DNA of 64,000 nucleotides, from the NCBI RefSeq assembly GCF_001730315.1, contig NZ_MIKC01000012.1:62001-126000 (forward strand), in the 5' to 3' direction. Positions 52,684 through 60,811 of the stretch are shown in pieces. Origin of the DNA: Enterococcus ureilyticus. Lineage in GTDB: Bacteria; Bacillota; Bacilli; Lactobacillales; Enterococcaceae. The notes beneath the pieces are model-generated. The model had not been told where the DNA came from. It saw nothing but the letters and a program-made list of their open reading frames with translations, and did no database searches. The position numbers and the translations under genes were made by a program. Each line of letters begins with the position of its first letter. Position 1 is the stretch's first letter.

Positions 52684-54000
52684 ATGGATTTCAAAAAAAT
52701 CAACGCAGCAGCAGAAGGTTATAGAGAGGACATGATCAAATTCTTACGCGATTTAGTCAAAATTCCTGGAGAAAGTGCTGAAGAAGGCGCAAAAATGGAT
52801 CGTGCTAAAGCCGAAATGCAAAAATTAGGTTTTGACAAAATCGAAGTCGACCCTCAAGGGAATCTTCTTGGCTATATGGGAACTGGTAAAAAATTGATCG
52901 CATTTGACGGTCATATGGATACAGTGGGTATCGGTGAGATGAGTAACTGGGAATTTGATCCATACGATGGCTATGAAACAGATACAGAAATTGGTGGACG
53001 TGGTACTTCTGACCAAGAAGGCGGAATCGTTTCAGCTGTTTACGGTGCTAAAATCATGAAAGATTTAGGGCTACTAAACGAAAAATATACGGCTTTAGTA
53101 ACCGTTACAGTTCAAGAAGAAGATTGTGATGGTTTATGTTGGCAATATATTATTAAAGAAGATGGTATTCGCCCAGAATTTGTTGTCTCAACTGAACCAA
53201 CGGATGGCGGGATTTATCGCGGTCAACGTGGTCGGATGGAAATCAAAGTTGAAGTCAAAGGTGTATCGTGTCATGGATCAGCTCCTGAACGTGGCGATAA
53301 TGCGATCTATAAAATGGCCGATATTTTACAAGATGTGCGCGCATTGAACAATAATGGAGACACAGAAAGTACGGTTATTAGAGGCTTAGTACGAATGCTT
53401 GACGAAAAATACAATCCTGAATGGAAAGAAGCTCGTTTCTTAGGCAAAGGTACCGTTACAGCATCGCAAATCTTCCATTCATCACCAAGCCGTTGCGCAG
53501 TAGCAGATGGTTGTACAGTTTCATTAGATCGTCGAATGACTGCGGGCGAAACATGGGAAAGTTGTTTAGAAGAAATTCGCAACCTACCAGCGGTTAAAAA
53601 ATATGGCGATGATGTCGTTGTTTCAATGTATGACTACGATCGTCCATCTTATACAGGTTTAACTTATCCAATAGAATGTTACTTCCCAACTTGGGTAATT
53701 CCAGAAGAGCACGGTGTAACAAAAGCGTTGATGGAAACACACAGAAATCTATATGGAGAAGAACGTGAAGGCTCAAAAGAAACCATTGAGATGCGGAAAG
53801 CTCGTCCACTATTAGATAAATGGACATTCTCAACCAACGGCGTGTCGATCATGGGACGAAACGGAATTCCTTGTATTGGCTTTGGCTCAGGCGCCGAAGC
53901 GCAAGCTCATGCGCCAAATGAGAAAACTTGGAAAGACGATTTAGTACGTTGTGCTGCAGTGTATGCGGCATTACCAACGGTATACTGCGAAAATAACTAA
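52684..54000 (+). CDS. ygeY: YgeY-type M20 family hydrolase (selenium metabolism-linked)
   Basis: Zn-dependent hydrolase of the M20 peptidase/deacylase family, 438 residues. Metal and catalytic residues appear in [10 protein letters not shown] (His77, Asp79), RGTSDQEGG near 105, QEEDCDG near 140 and STEP near 162, with a dimerisation domain in the middle. YgeY proteins are confined to Se/Mo hydroxylase islands. Here it probably cleaves an N-carbamoyl or amide bond of a ring-opened intermediate. It sits between dpaL and ygeW. Confidence 0.92.
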   Translation: MDFKKINAAAEGYREDMIKFLRDLVKIPGESAEEGAKMDRAKAEMQKLGFDKIEVDPQGNLLGYMGTGKKLIAFDGHMDTVGIGEMSNWEFDPYDGYETDTEIGGRGTSDQEGGIVSAVYGAKIMKDLGLLNEKYTALVTVTVQEEDCDGLCWQYIIKEDGIRPEFVVSTEPTDGGIYRGQRGRMEIKVEVKGVSCHGSAPERGDNAIYKMADILQDVRALNNNGDTESTVIRGLVRMLDEKYNPEWKEARFLGKGTVTASQIFHSSPSRCAVADGCTVSLDRRMTAGETWESCLEEIRNLPAVKKYGDDVVVSMYDYDRPSYTGLTYPIECYFPTWVIPEEHGVTKALMETHRNLYGEEREGSKETIEMRKARPLLDKWTFSTNGVSIMGRNGIPCIGFGSGAEAQAHAPNEKTWKDDLVRCAAVYAALPTVYCENN

Positions 54001-54093
54001 TTAAAAATACAAGGGAAAAACGAACCGATATTCTGATGAGTAAAGGACGTTAGAATATCGGCTATCGAATTACTTATATAGAGGAGAAATGAC

Positions 54094-55287
54094 ATGGAAA
54101 CTTTTAACGACTACATTGCAAAATTGGACAAATTAGAATTTGATAAAATGTATGAAAATGACTTTTTCTTAACATGGGAAAAAACACGTGATGAATTAGA
54201 AGCAGTTTTCACAGTAGCAGATACGTTACGATATTTGCGTGAAAATAACATTTCAACGAAAATTTTTGACAGCGGTTTAGGCATTTCATTATTCCGCGAT
54301 AACTCAACGAGAACTCGTTTTAGTTTTGCTTCTGCTTGTAATCTCTTAGGCTTAGAAGTGCAAGATCTGGATGAAGGAAAAAGTCAAATTTCTCATGGTG
54401 AAACCGTTCGTGAAACAGCCAACATGATCTCATTTATGGCGGATATCATCGGGATTCGTGACGATATGTATATTGGCAAAGGGAATACCTATATGCGTGA
54501 AGTTTCAGAGTCTGTTCAAGAAGGACATAAAGATGGTGTGCTAGAACAACGTCCAACTTTAGTCAATCTACAATGTGATATTGATCACCCAACGCAAGCG
54601 ATGGCAGATGCACTGCATTTGATCCATGAATTTGGCGGAGTTGAAAATTTAAAAGGGAAAAAAGTAGCGATGACTTGGGCGTATTCGCCATCTTACGGTA
54701 AACCATTGTCAGTGCCGCAAGGAATCGTTGGATTAATGACGCGTCTTGGTATGGATGTTGTCTTAGCACATCCAGAAGGCTATGAAATCATGCCGGAAGT
54801 TGAAGAAGTGGCGAAGAAAAATGCCGCTGAAGCCGGTGGTTCATTTATCAAAACAAACAGCATGGAAGAAGCGTTCAAAGATGCAGATGTTGTTTATCCG
54901 AAGAGTTGGGCACCGTTTGCTGCCATGGAAAAACGTACACAACTATACGGAGAAGGCGATCAAGCAGGAATCGATAAATTAGAAAAAGAATTACTTGCTC
55001 AAAATACCAATCATAAGGATTGGGAATGTACAGAAGAATTAATGAAAACAACCAAAGATGGCAAAGCATTGTACATGCACTGTTTACCTGCTGATATCAC
55101 GGGCGTAAGCTGTGAAGAAGGAGAAGTTGAAGCCTCTGTCTTTGATCGTTACCGTGTGGAATTATACAAAGAAGCAAGTTATAAACCATATATCATTGCA
55201 GCCATGATCTTCTTAAGTAAGGTGAAAAGTCCACAAGCGACATTGAAAGAACTTGAAAAGAAAGCTACACCTAGAGAAGTGAAATAA
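54094..55287 (+). CDS. ygeW: Knotted carbamoyltransferase YgeW
   Basis: Member of the aspartate/ornithine transcarbamylase superfamily, 397 residues, longer than the usual 310-335. The carbamoyl-phosphate motif S-T-R-T-R lies at 71-75, with DHPTQAMADALHL near 170 and HCLPADITG near 330. The family is called knotted, and its substrate is neither ornithine nor aspartate. With the downstream carbamate kinase it would phosphorolyse a carbamoylated intermediate to carbamoyl phosphate. Confidence 0.92.
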   Translation: METFNDYIAKLDKLEFDKMYENDFFLTWEKTRDELEAVFTVADTLRYLRENNISTKIFDSGLGISLFRDNSTRTRFSFASACNLLGLEVQDLDEGKSQISHGETVRETANMISFMADIIGIRDDMYIGKGNTYMREVSESVQEGHKDGVLEQRPTLVNLQCDIDHPTQAMADALHLIHEFGGVENLKGKKVAMTWAYSPSYGKPLSVPQGIVGLMTRLGMDVVLAHPEGYEIMPEVEEVAKKNAAEAGGSFIKTNSMEEAFKDADVVYPKSWAPFAAMEKRTQLYGEGDQAGIDKLEKELLAQNTNHKDWECTEELMKTTKDGKALYMHCLPADITGVSCEEGEVEASVFDRYRVELYKEASYKPYIIAAMIFLSKVKSPQATLKELEKKATPREVK

Positions 55288-55576
55288 GAAACAACGAATT
55301 ACTGGCATGAAGTGAGATGCTTTCTTGATTGATGATGATAGTATCAAAAGATTGATTTATGTGATCATAAGACCTTTCCAAGTCCATGTATGTAGACTGT
55401 CGGTTAAGAATAAAGCTGGGTTAAAACGAATCTGTTGTCCACAGATTCTGACTACTTCATGCAAAATCCAGCGTTTACTTAGCAATCATCAGGTGATTTA
55501 TTGGGGAAGAAAGCATCTTACTTTTAAAATAATATATAAATCGAACAATAAAGTTGAAAACGAGGTGAATCGCTGA
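55288..55576 (+). other. 289-base gap between ygeW and the carbamate kinase gene
   Basis: No convincing gene. An 83-codon frame lacks a ribosome site. A perfect hairpin GAATCTGT-TGTCC-ACAGATTC lies at 55428-55448 without a T run, a possible processing or stability element. Confidence 0.35.
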
Positions 55577-56515
55577 ATGGTAAAACGAGTTGTAGTCGCA
55601 CTTGGCGGAAATGCGCTAGGCGATAATTTAACAGAACAAATGACGGCAGTAAAAGAAACGTCGAAAGCTATTGCAGATTTGATTGAAGCAGGATATGAAG
55701 TTATTTTGTCTCACGGAAATGGTCCTCAAGTGGGCATGATTCAATTGGCGATGGAAGAACTTTCGTTAAGTAATCCAAGCAAATATCCGACGATCCCTTT
55801 ATCTGTTTGCGTAGCGATGAGTCAAAGTTACATTGGCTATGATCTACAAAATGCGTTACGAGAAGAGCTATTGAGTCGTAATCTAGACCAAGCAGTTGGC
55901 ACAGTGATCACTCAGGTGGCTGTTGATCCAAAAGACCCAGCCTTTGCTCATCCAGCCAAGCCGATCGGCCGCTTTATGTCAAAAGAAGAAGCTGATACAT
56001 TGGTAAAAGAAAAACAAGTAACAGTCGTTGAAGATTCTGGTCGTGGCTATCGCCAAGTTGTAGCTTCACCAAAACCAAAAGAAATTATTGAAATCCAAAC
56101 AATTACTTCTTTGATTGATGCAGGTCAAACAGTCATCGCTTGTGGTGGTGGCGGTATTCCAGTAGTCAAAGAAGACAATCGTTTAAGTGGTATCGCAGCT
56201 GTGATCGACAAAGATTTTTGTAGTGAATTATTGGCGGAAATGGTTGATGCCGATCTATTGATCATTTTAACAGCAGTTGAAAAAGTTTGTATTGATTTCG
56301 GCAAACCAACGCAAAAAGAATTAAGTCAAGTTTCAACAGCTGAAATGAAGAAACATGCTGCAGCTGGACAGTTTGCACCAGGATCAATGCTTCCAAAAGT
56401 TGAGGCAGCGATTCAATTTGCTGAATCAAAACCAGGACGCAAAACCTTGATCACGTTATTGGAAAAAGCAAAAGATGGAATCGTTGGCAAAACGGGAACT
56501 ATTATTGAACAATAA
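55577..56515 (+). CDS. arcC: Carbamate kinase
   Basis: Makes ATP from carbamoyl phosphate and ADP, releasing carbamate that falls to CO2 and ammonia. The 312-residue protein begins RVVVALGGNALGDNL and shows LSHGNGPQVGM near 46-56, VVASPKPKEI and ACGGGGIPV near 190-200, and the C-terminal GRKTLITLLE. It equals YqeA of the E. coli island rather than the arginine deiminase ArcC, since no arcA or arcB is near. GAGGTGA precedes the ATG. Confidence 0.95.
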   Translation: MVKRVVVALGGNALGDNLTEQMTAVKETSKAIADLIEAGYEVILSHGNGPQVGMIQLAMEELSLSNPSKYPTIPLSVCVAMSQSYIGYDLQNALREELLSRNLDQAVGTVITQVAVDPKDPAFAHPAKPIGRFMSKEEADTLVKEKQVTVVEDSGRGYRQVVASPKPKEIIEIQTITSLIDAGQTVIACGGGGIPVVKEDNRLSGIAAVIDKDFCSELLAEMVDADLLIILTAVEKVCIDFGKPTQKELSQVSTAEMKKHAAAGQFAPGSMLPKVEAAIQFAESKPGRKTLITLLEKAKDGIVGKTGTIIEQ

Positions 56516-56546
56516 AAGCAACACAAGCATGAGAAGGAGTGAGTTG

Positions 56547-56927
56547 ATGTCAAACAAAATGATTAATTCAAGCAATGCCCCAGCGGCTGTGGGACCGTAT
56601 TCGCACTCAGTATTAGCTGGACAAACCCAATACATCTCTGGTCAATTAGGTTTAGATCCAGTAAGTGGGGCAATGAAAGAAACGGTTGAGCAACAAGCGG
56701 AACAAGCGTTGATCAATTTAGGGGCAATTCTAAAAGAAACAAATATGAGCTATGACAATGTTGTCAAAACAACGGTTTTTCTAAAAAACATGTCAGATTT
56801 CGCAAAAATCAACGATATTTATGGTAAATACTTCTCAAACACGTTGCCGGCCCGCTCATGTGTTGAAGTATGTGAATTACCTAAAAATGGGCTTTTTGAA
56901 GTAGAAGCAATCGCAGTCAAAAATTAA
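56547..56927 (+). CDS. RidA/YjgF-family enamine/imine deaminase
   Basis: A 126-residue trimeric-fold protein that hydrolyses reactive enamines/imines such as 2-aminoacrylate to ketoacids. It has the N-terminal block NAPAAVGPYSHSV, SGQLGLDP and the catalytic Arg in LPARSCVEVCELPKNGLFEVEAIAV. GGAG eight bases upstream supports ATG 56547; a longer frame from 56475 overlaps arcC. Its presence beside dpaL fits removal of the lyase's aminoacrylate. Confidence 0.93.
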   Translation: MSNKMINSSNAPAAVGPYSHSVLAGQTQYISGQLGLDPVSGAMKETVEQQAEQALINLGAILKETNMSYDNVVKTTVFLKNMSDFAKINDIYGKYFSNTLPARSCVEVCELPKNGLFEVEAIAVKN

Positions 56928-57026
56928 TTTTTGAAACAATTCTGATCAAAGAAAAGGGTTGCGAATTTTAAGACTCGGATAAGTGCAGTCCTTTTTAAAA
57001 TAAAAAGCGAAGAAGGAAACTTGCCT

Positions 57027-58346
57027 ATGAGTGAAAAAGAAGAACAAGCATTGTTTGATTATGATGCTAAGTTGTCGATTAAAGAAGCTGTTCCTATGGG
57101 CTTACAGCACGTAGTCGCAGCAGTAGTTGGAATTGTTACCCCAGGAATCATGATTGCAAAAGTTTGTAACCTAAGTTCTGGTGATACAACGATCATGATT
57201 CAAACGTCACTGATTTTCTCTGCTATAGCAACGATGATCCAATTATTTCCGATTTTTGGAAAAGTTGGCTCAAGATTGCCAGTAATGATGGGTGCAAGTT
57301 TTGCTTATGTACCGATTTTAATGGCGATTGGAGGAGATTTTGGGATTGCAGCAATTTTTGGTGCACAGCTAGTTGGCAGTATTTTAGTCATTTTAGTCGG
57401 ATTATCGATAAAAAAAATTCGAATATTATTTCCACCATTAGTTACTGGTACTGTTATTTTGAGTATTGGCTTGTCCTTATTCCCAGTTGCAATCAAATAT
57501 ATGGCTGGAGGAGCAGGTAGTCCAGATTTTGGATCAGCACAAAATTGGCTGGTCGCGTTGCTGACATTTGCCGTAGTCTTTTATTTTAACTATTTTTCAA
57601 AAGGATTTCTTAAATTATCCTCTATTTTAAATGGGATGATTGTTGGCTATGTTGTTTCTCTTGTTTTGGGGATGGTCAATTTCACCCCTGTAAAAGAAGC
57701 GTCAGTATTTCAAGTGATTACACCACTTTATTTTGGACTGGACTTTCAAATTGTACCGATTATGACTTTAGTTGTGATGTTTATCGTAGATGCAGTCCAA
57801 GCAATTGGTCAGTTCACTGCAACAACTGTTGGTGCAATGGATCGGGAGCCTACAGATAAGGAACTGTCTGGTGGTATTATGGGAAGCGGTTTCTCTAATT
57901 TTATTGGGAGCTTTTTTGGATCAGTACCAGTCGCAACATTTGGTCAAAATGTGGGATTGGTGACCGTGACGAAAGTGATAAATAAATATGTGATGGTTTT
58001 TGCTTCAGTCATTTTGTTAGTAGCAGGTTTTGTACCAAAAGTTGCTTCGATTTTGACGACAATACCTTATGCTGTAATTGGCGGCGCGACGGTTTCCGTT
58101 TTTGCCTCGATTTCAATGACAGGAGTGCGGATGATTTCATCACAAGAATTAACGCCTAGAAATACAGGAGTTGTCGGGATTTCCTTAGCTTTTGGAATTG
58201 GTGTTACATTGTCTGTTGGTTGTTTGAGCGGTTTCCCACCGTGGGTGACAACTATTTTTGGTAATTCAGAAGTTATTTTAACAACAATTGTTGCCGTTAT
58301 TTTGAATGTCTTGTTGAAAGAGCATAAACAAGTCGCAATCGAGTGA
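57027..58346 (+). CDS. NCS2-family xanthine/urate/uracil permease
   Basis: Integral membrane nucleobase transporter of 439 residues with about 12-14 helices. Family blocks include GLQHVVAAVVGIVTPGIM at the N-terminus, GASFAYVPILMAIGG near 90, the VDAVQAIGQFTATT helix near 255 and the FGQNVGLVTVTKVINKYV motif near 305. NCS2 carriers import xanthine, urate or uracil; the surrounding genes point to xanthine or urate. ATG 57027 was chosen over TTG 57021, which lies only about four bases from the AGAAGG site. Confidence 0.9.
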   Translation: MSEKEEQALFDYDAKLSIKEAVPMGLQHVVAAVVGIVTPGIMIAKVCNLSSGDTTIMIQTSLIFSAIATMIQLFPIFGKVGSRLPVMMGASFAYVPILMAIGGDFGIAAIFGAQLVGSILVILVGLSIKKIRILFPPLVTGTVILSIGLSLFPVAIKYMAGGAGSPDFGSAQNWLVALLTFAVVFYFNYFSKGFLKLSSILNGMIVGYVVSLVLGMVNFTPVKEASVFQVITPLYFGLDFQIVPIMTLVVMFIVDAVQAIGQFTATTVGAMDREPTDKELSGGIMGSGFSNFIGSFFGSVPVATFGQNVGLVTVTKVINKYVMVFASVILLVAGFVPKVASILTTIPYAVIGGATVSVFASISMTGVRMISSQELTPRNTGVVGISLAFGIGVTLSVGCLSGFPPWVTTIFGNSEVILTTIVAVILNVLLKEHKQVAIE

Positions 58347-58371
58347 CAGTAAAGATTGTCTCCTTAAAAAG

Positions 58372-58418
58372 ATGCAAAAGATAAATGAATAAAGGGATTT
58401 GTCTTTTGCATTATTTTA
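58372..58418 (+). terminator. Terminator after the permease gene
   Basis: ATGCAAAAGATAAAT pairs with ATTTGTCTTTTGCAT around an 11-base loop, then TATTTT. It divides the catabolic genes from the Mo-hydroxylase maturation genes. Confidence 0.75.
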
Positions 58419-58449
58419 ATGAAATAAGTTTAGTAAAGGAAAGTGTCGC

Positions 58450-59064
58450 GTGAATAGTTTATTTTTAGAAGGAAACAAATTTATCGGAAAATCTACATTG
58501 CTTCAAAAGGTGCTTCGGTTGACCTGTTCATCTGTCAATGGTTTTTATGTTAACCGCATAATCAATGATGGAGGACAAATCATTGCTTTTGAGCTCAGAG
58601 CAGCCAAAGAGTTATTACAGCAAAAAGCTGAAATGAAAACAATTACGGAGCACTGTTTTATTCAGACGCGAGAAGGGAAACGAATAAGAAATTTGTTTGT
58701 CTTTGAAACTTTTGGTATAGAGTTATTAAAGGAAATAAAAAAAGTGCCAGCAGATGTGGTTTTGCTTGATGAAATTGGTGGAATTGAGTTATTATCAGAA
58801 CCATTATTAGCGGAATTATTAGCAGTCGTTCGTCATTCGAATAAAATAGTAGGTGTATTTAAATCAGAGCGCAATTACCAACACCAAAAACAGCTTACAA
58901 TTGAAAAGCTAGAGGTAAACGAACAAAGAGTGCTGTTAAAACGAGAAATTTATAGAAATCAAGGGCAATTAGTAGAGCTGAAGGAAAATAATTTGCATCT
59001 GATCAAAAAAAGAATTAGTCGCTTTTCTAAAAAAATATTTTTTTTTCAAGCGTTATCTTTTTAA
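58450..59064 (+). CDS. THEP1-like P-loop NTPase
   Basis: A 204-residue protein with the Walker A motif GNKFIGKST near 8-16 and Walker B VVLLDEIGGIEL near 108-119, followed by VVRHSNKIVGVFKSE. This is the pattern of the small nucleoside-triphosphatase family (THEP1, DUF265). Translation starts at GTG 58450 behind AAAGGAAAG. It leads the group with modE-like, xdhC, xdh and mocA, so a role in Mo or Se cofactor handling is likely, though no function is established. Confidence 0.75.
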   Translation: MNSLFLEGNKFIGKSTLLQKVLRLTCSSVNGFYVNRIINDGGQIIAFELRAAKELLQQKAEMKTITEHCFIQTREGKRIRNLFVFETFGIELLKEIKKVPADVVLLDEIGGIELLSEPLLAELLAVVRHSNKIVGVFKSERNYQHQKQLTIEKLEVNEQRVLLKREIYRNQGQLVELKENNLHLIKKRISRFSKKIFFFQALSF

Positions 59065-59088
59065 AGTATAACGAAAGGAGAACATGAA

Positions 59089-59460
59089 ATGAAGGAGCAA
59101 GCAGCATTTGACTATACATTGAATTTGAAATTACGGACAAATAAAATATTTTTTGGTCCAGGTATTGTAGAGTTACTTCAACGAATTTCTCAAACTGGCT
59201 CATTAAATACTGCAGCGAAGCAAATGAGGATGTCCTACAACAAAGCCTGGCGAATGATCCAAAAAGCAGAAGCAGAGCTGGGCTATCCTTTGATTGTCAA
59301 AAGTGTGGGAGGAAGCAATGGTGGAGGTTCTACTGTGACAATTCATGGAAAACGATTAACAACAAAGTTTTTATTATTTCAAAAAAAGACCTACCAAATC
59401 ACAAACCAATATTTTACAGAAATTTTTAGAGACGATTTGGAGTTGGAGGAAAGAGAATGA
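59089..59460 (+). CDS. ModE-like winged-helix protein without molybdate-binding domain
   Basis: A 123-residue protein matching only the N-terminal DNA-binding half of ModE: KIFFGPGIVELLQRISQTGSLNTAAKQMRMSYNKAWRMIQKAEAELGYPLI-type residues at about 17-70, then the GGSNGGGSTVT wing. The C-terminal Mop/TOBE molybdate-sensing domain is missing. Such short forms are common near molybdenum enzymes. It may regulate xdh or molybdate transport with another sensor. Its last four bases overlap xdhC. Confidence 0.85.
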   Translation: MKEQAAFDYTLNLKLRTNKIFFGPGIVELLQRISQTGSLNTAAKQMRMSYNKAWRMIQKAEAELGYPLIVKSVGGSNGGGSTVTIHGKRLTTKFLLFQKKTYQITNQYFTEIFRDDLELEERE

Positions 59461-60473
59461 GGAAACTTTTTCTACGTTTAGGTGAAGCAATCAAGCAGAG
59501 GGAAGACACTGTTTTAGTGACTGTGACCGCAAGTTCAGGTTCAACACCAAGAGGAGCAGGAGCCAGGATGTTGGTATCAAATAATGGTTGTTTGGCTGGA
59601 ACGATTGGTGGTGGTGCGGTTGAATTTCGTGCTGAGAAGCTTGCTAAAGAAGTTTTAAAGAGTAAGAAAGGAAGAGCAGAACAATTCATTTTGACACCAA
59701 ATAATAGTGCAGATTTAGGGATGATCTGTGGAGGTAATGTGGCTGTTTTTTTTCAATACTTGTCCTATAAAGATCCTGTCATTGCAATTATTTGCGAGGA
59801 AATCAACAAGCATTTTGCAACAAATCAACAATGTTGGCTGATTACAGAAATCACTACTACAGCAGTTGGGGCAGTTGGTTTTTATAGTCTAGATACAGGT
59901 TTGATCGGTCGTTTAACAGTTGAGCTTCAAAAGAGAATATTTAAGCAAGGTCAGGTTCAAGTAGTGGTGGATGGAGCGACGTATTTAATCGAGTCTTTGT
60001 TGGAAGTCGGAAAAGTGTTTATATTTGGTGCCGGTCATGTTGGACAAGCTGTAGTACCAGTATTAAAAATGTTAGGATTTTACTGTGTTGTTTTGGATGA
60101 TCGCAAAGCATTAGTTACAAAAGAGTTTTTCCCAGATGCAGATGAACGGATCATAGCTGATCTAGGAAATATTGCAGAAAAAATCCACATCTCTGAAGCA
60201 GATTATGCGGTGGTTATGACACGTGGTCATCAATTCGATTTTGAATTAGCACGACAATTATTAAAAACAAACGCCTATTATATTGGTGTGATGGGTAGTA
60301 AACAAAAAATTGCTGTACAAATCAAGCGACTCAAAGAGAGCGGTTTTTCAATGGCGGAAATTGATCGAATCAATATGCCAATCGGCTTAAAAATAAATGC
60401 TGAAACGCCAGCAGAACTTGCGATTAGTGTCGCAGGGGAATTAATCGAGAAAAGAGCAGCTCTATCGAAATAA
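59457..60473 (+). CDS. xdhC: XdhC/CoxI-family molybdenum hydroxylase maturation factor
   Basis: Cytosolic accessory protein that binds the molybdopterin cofactor, aids its terminal sulfuration and inserts it into xanthine dehydrogenase-type enzymes. The 338-residue protein has the N-terminal XdhC_CoxI domain (TVTASSGSTPRGAGARMLV, GTIGGGAVE, MICGGNV, about 18-100) and a C-terminal Rossmann domain (VFIFGAGHVGQAVVPVL near 187, VMTRGHQFDFELARQLL, YIGVMGSKQK). ATGA overlap with the preceding gene indicates coupling. Selenation rather than sulfuration may be its task here. Confidence 0.93.
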   Translation: MRKLFLRLGEAIKQREDTVLVTVTASSGSTPRGAGARMLVSNNGCLAGTIGGGAVEFRAEKLAKEVLKSKKGRAEQFILTPNNSADLGMICGGNVAVFFQYLSYKDPVIAIICEEINKHFATNQQCWLITEITTTAVGAVGFYSLDTGLIGRLTVELQKRIFKQGQVQVVVDGATYLIESLLEVGKVFIFGAGHVGQAVVPVLKMLGFYCVVLDDRKALVTKEFFPDADERIIADLGNIAEKIHISEADYAVVMTRGHQFDFELARQLLKTNAYYIGVMGSKQKIAVQIKRLKESGFSMAEIDRINMPIGLKINAETPAELAISVAGELIEKRAALSK

Positions 60474-60616
60474 GAAATCAGGCGAAAATAGGCGTGAGTT
60501 TAGTGACAGAGAAACGATCAACAATTAATCAGAAAAAATCATTATAGGCGGTTTAATGCTACTATTTTTTCTTGTATTCACGATTTCTTTCTTCCGTAGA
60601 ATTAGTTGCTGAATAG

Positions 60617-60703
60617 ACAAAAAAAGAAGTATACTATGACCAAGAATTCTCACAATATACTGGTGCCATTGGGTCTGCAATGATTGGAATTCAGAAAACG
60701 TAA
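60617..60703 (+). pseudogene. Relic of a BadF/HgdC-type activase-like ATPase gene (C-terminus only)
   Basis: A 28-codon open stretch without a start reads ...YYDQEFSQYTGAIGSAMIGIQKT and stops. It resembles the C-terminal end of ASKHA-type activases (acyl-CoA dehydratase activator family), where a Q-x-T/M-GAIGAAL block is typical. The upstream frame is closed by stops, so only a fragment remains. The match is from memory and short, so chance is possible. Confidence 0.35.
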
Positions 60704-60751
60704 ACAAAAAAAGTTTTTTTGCTAAAAAAAATTTTTTAGACCAAAGATTTG

Positions 60752-60760
60752 TGGTATAAT
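60752..60760 (+). promoter_or_regulatory. Extended -10 promoter of xdh
   Basis: TGGTATAAT, 52 bases before the xdh start; no good -35. The 338-base xdhC-xdh gap also holds the gene relic and A/T homopolymer runs at 60706-60737. Confidence 0.55.
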
Positions 60761-60811
60761 CATAGTGAATAAAAGCTATATTTATAACAGAAATTGAGGT
60801 GTAAAGAAAAA

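Noticed and set aside
55325-55576. 83-codon frame between ygeW and the carbamate kinase gene
   Set aside because: TTG start without a ribosome site, low-complexity product resembling nothing known, and it crosses a hairpin.
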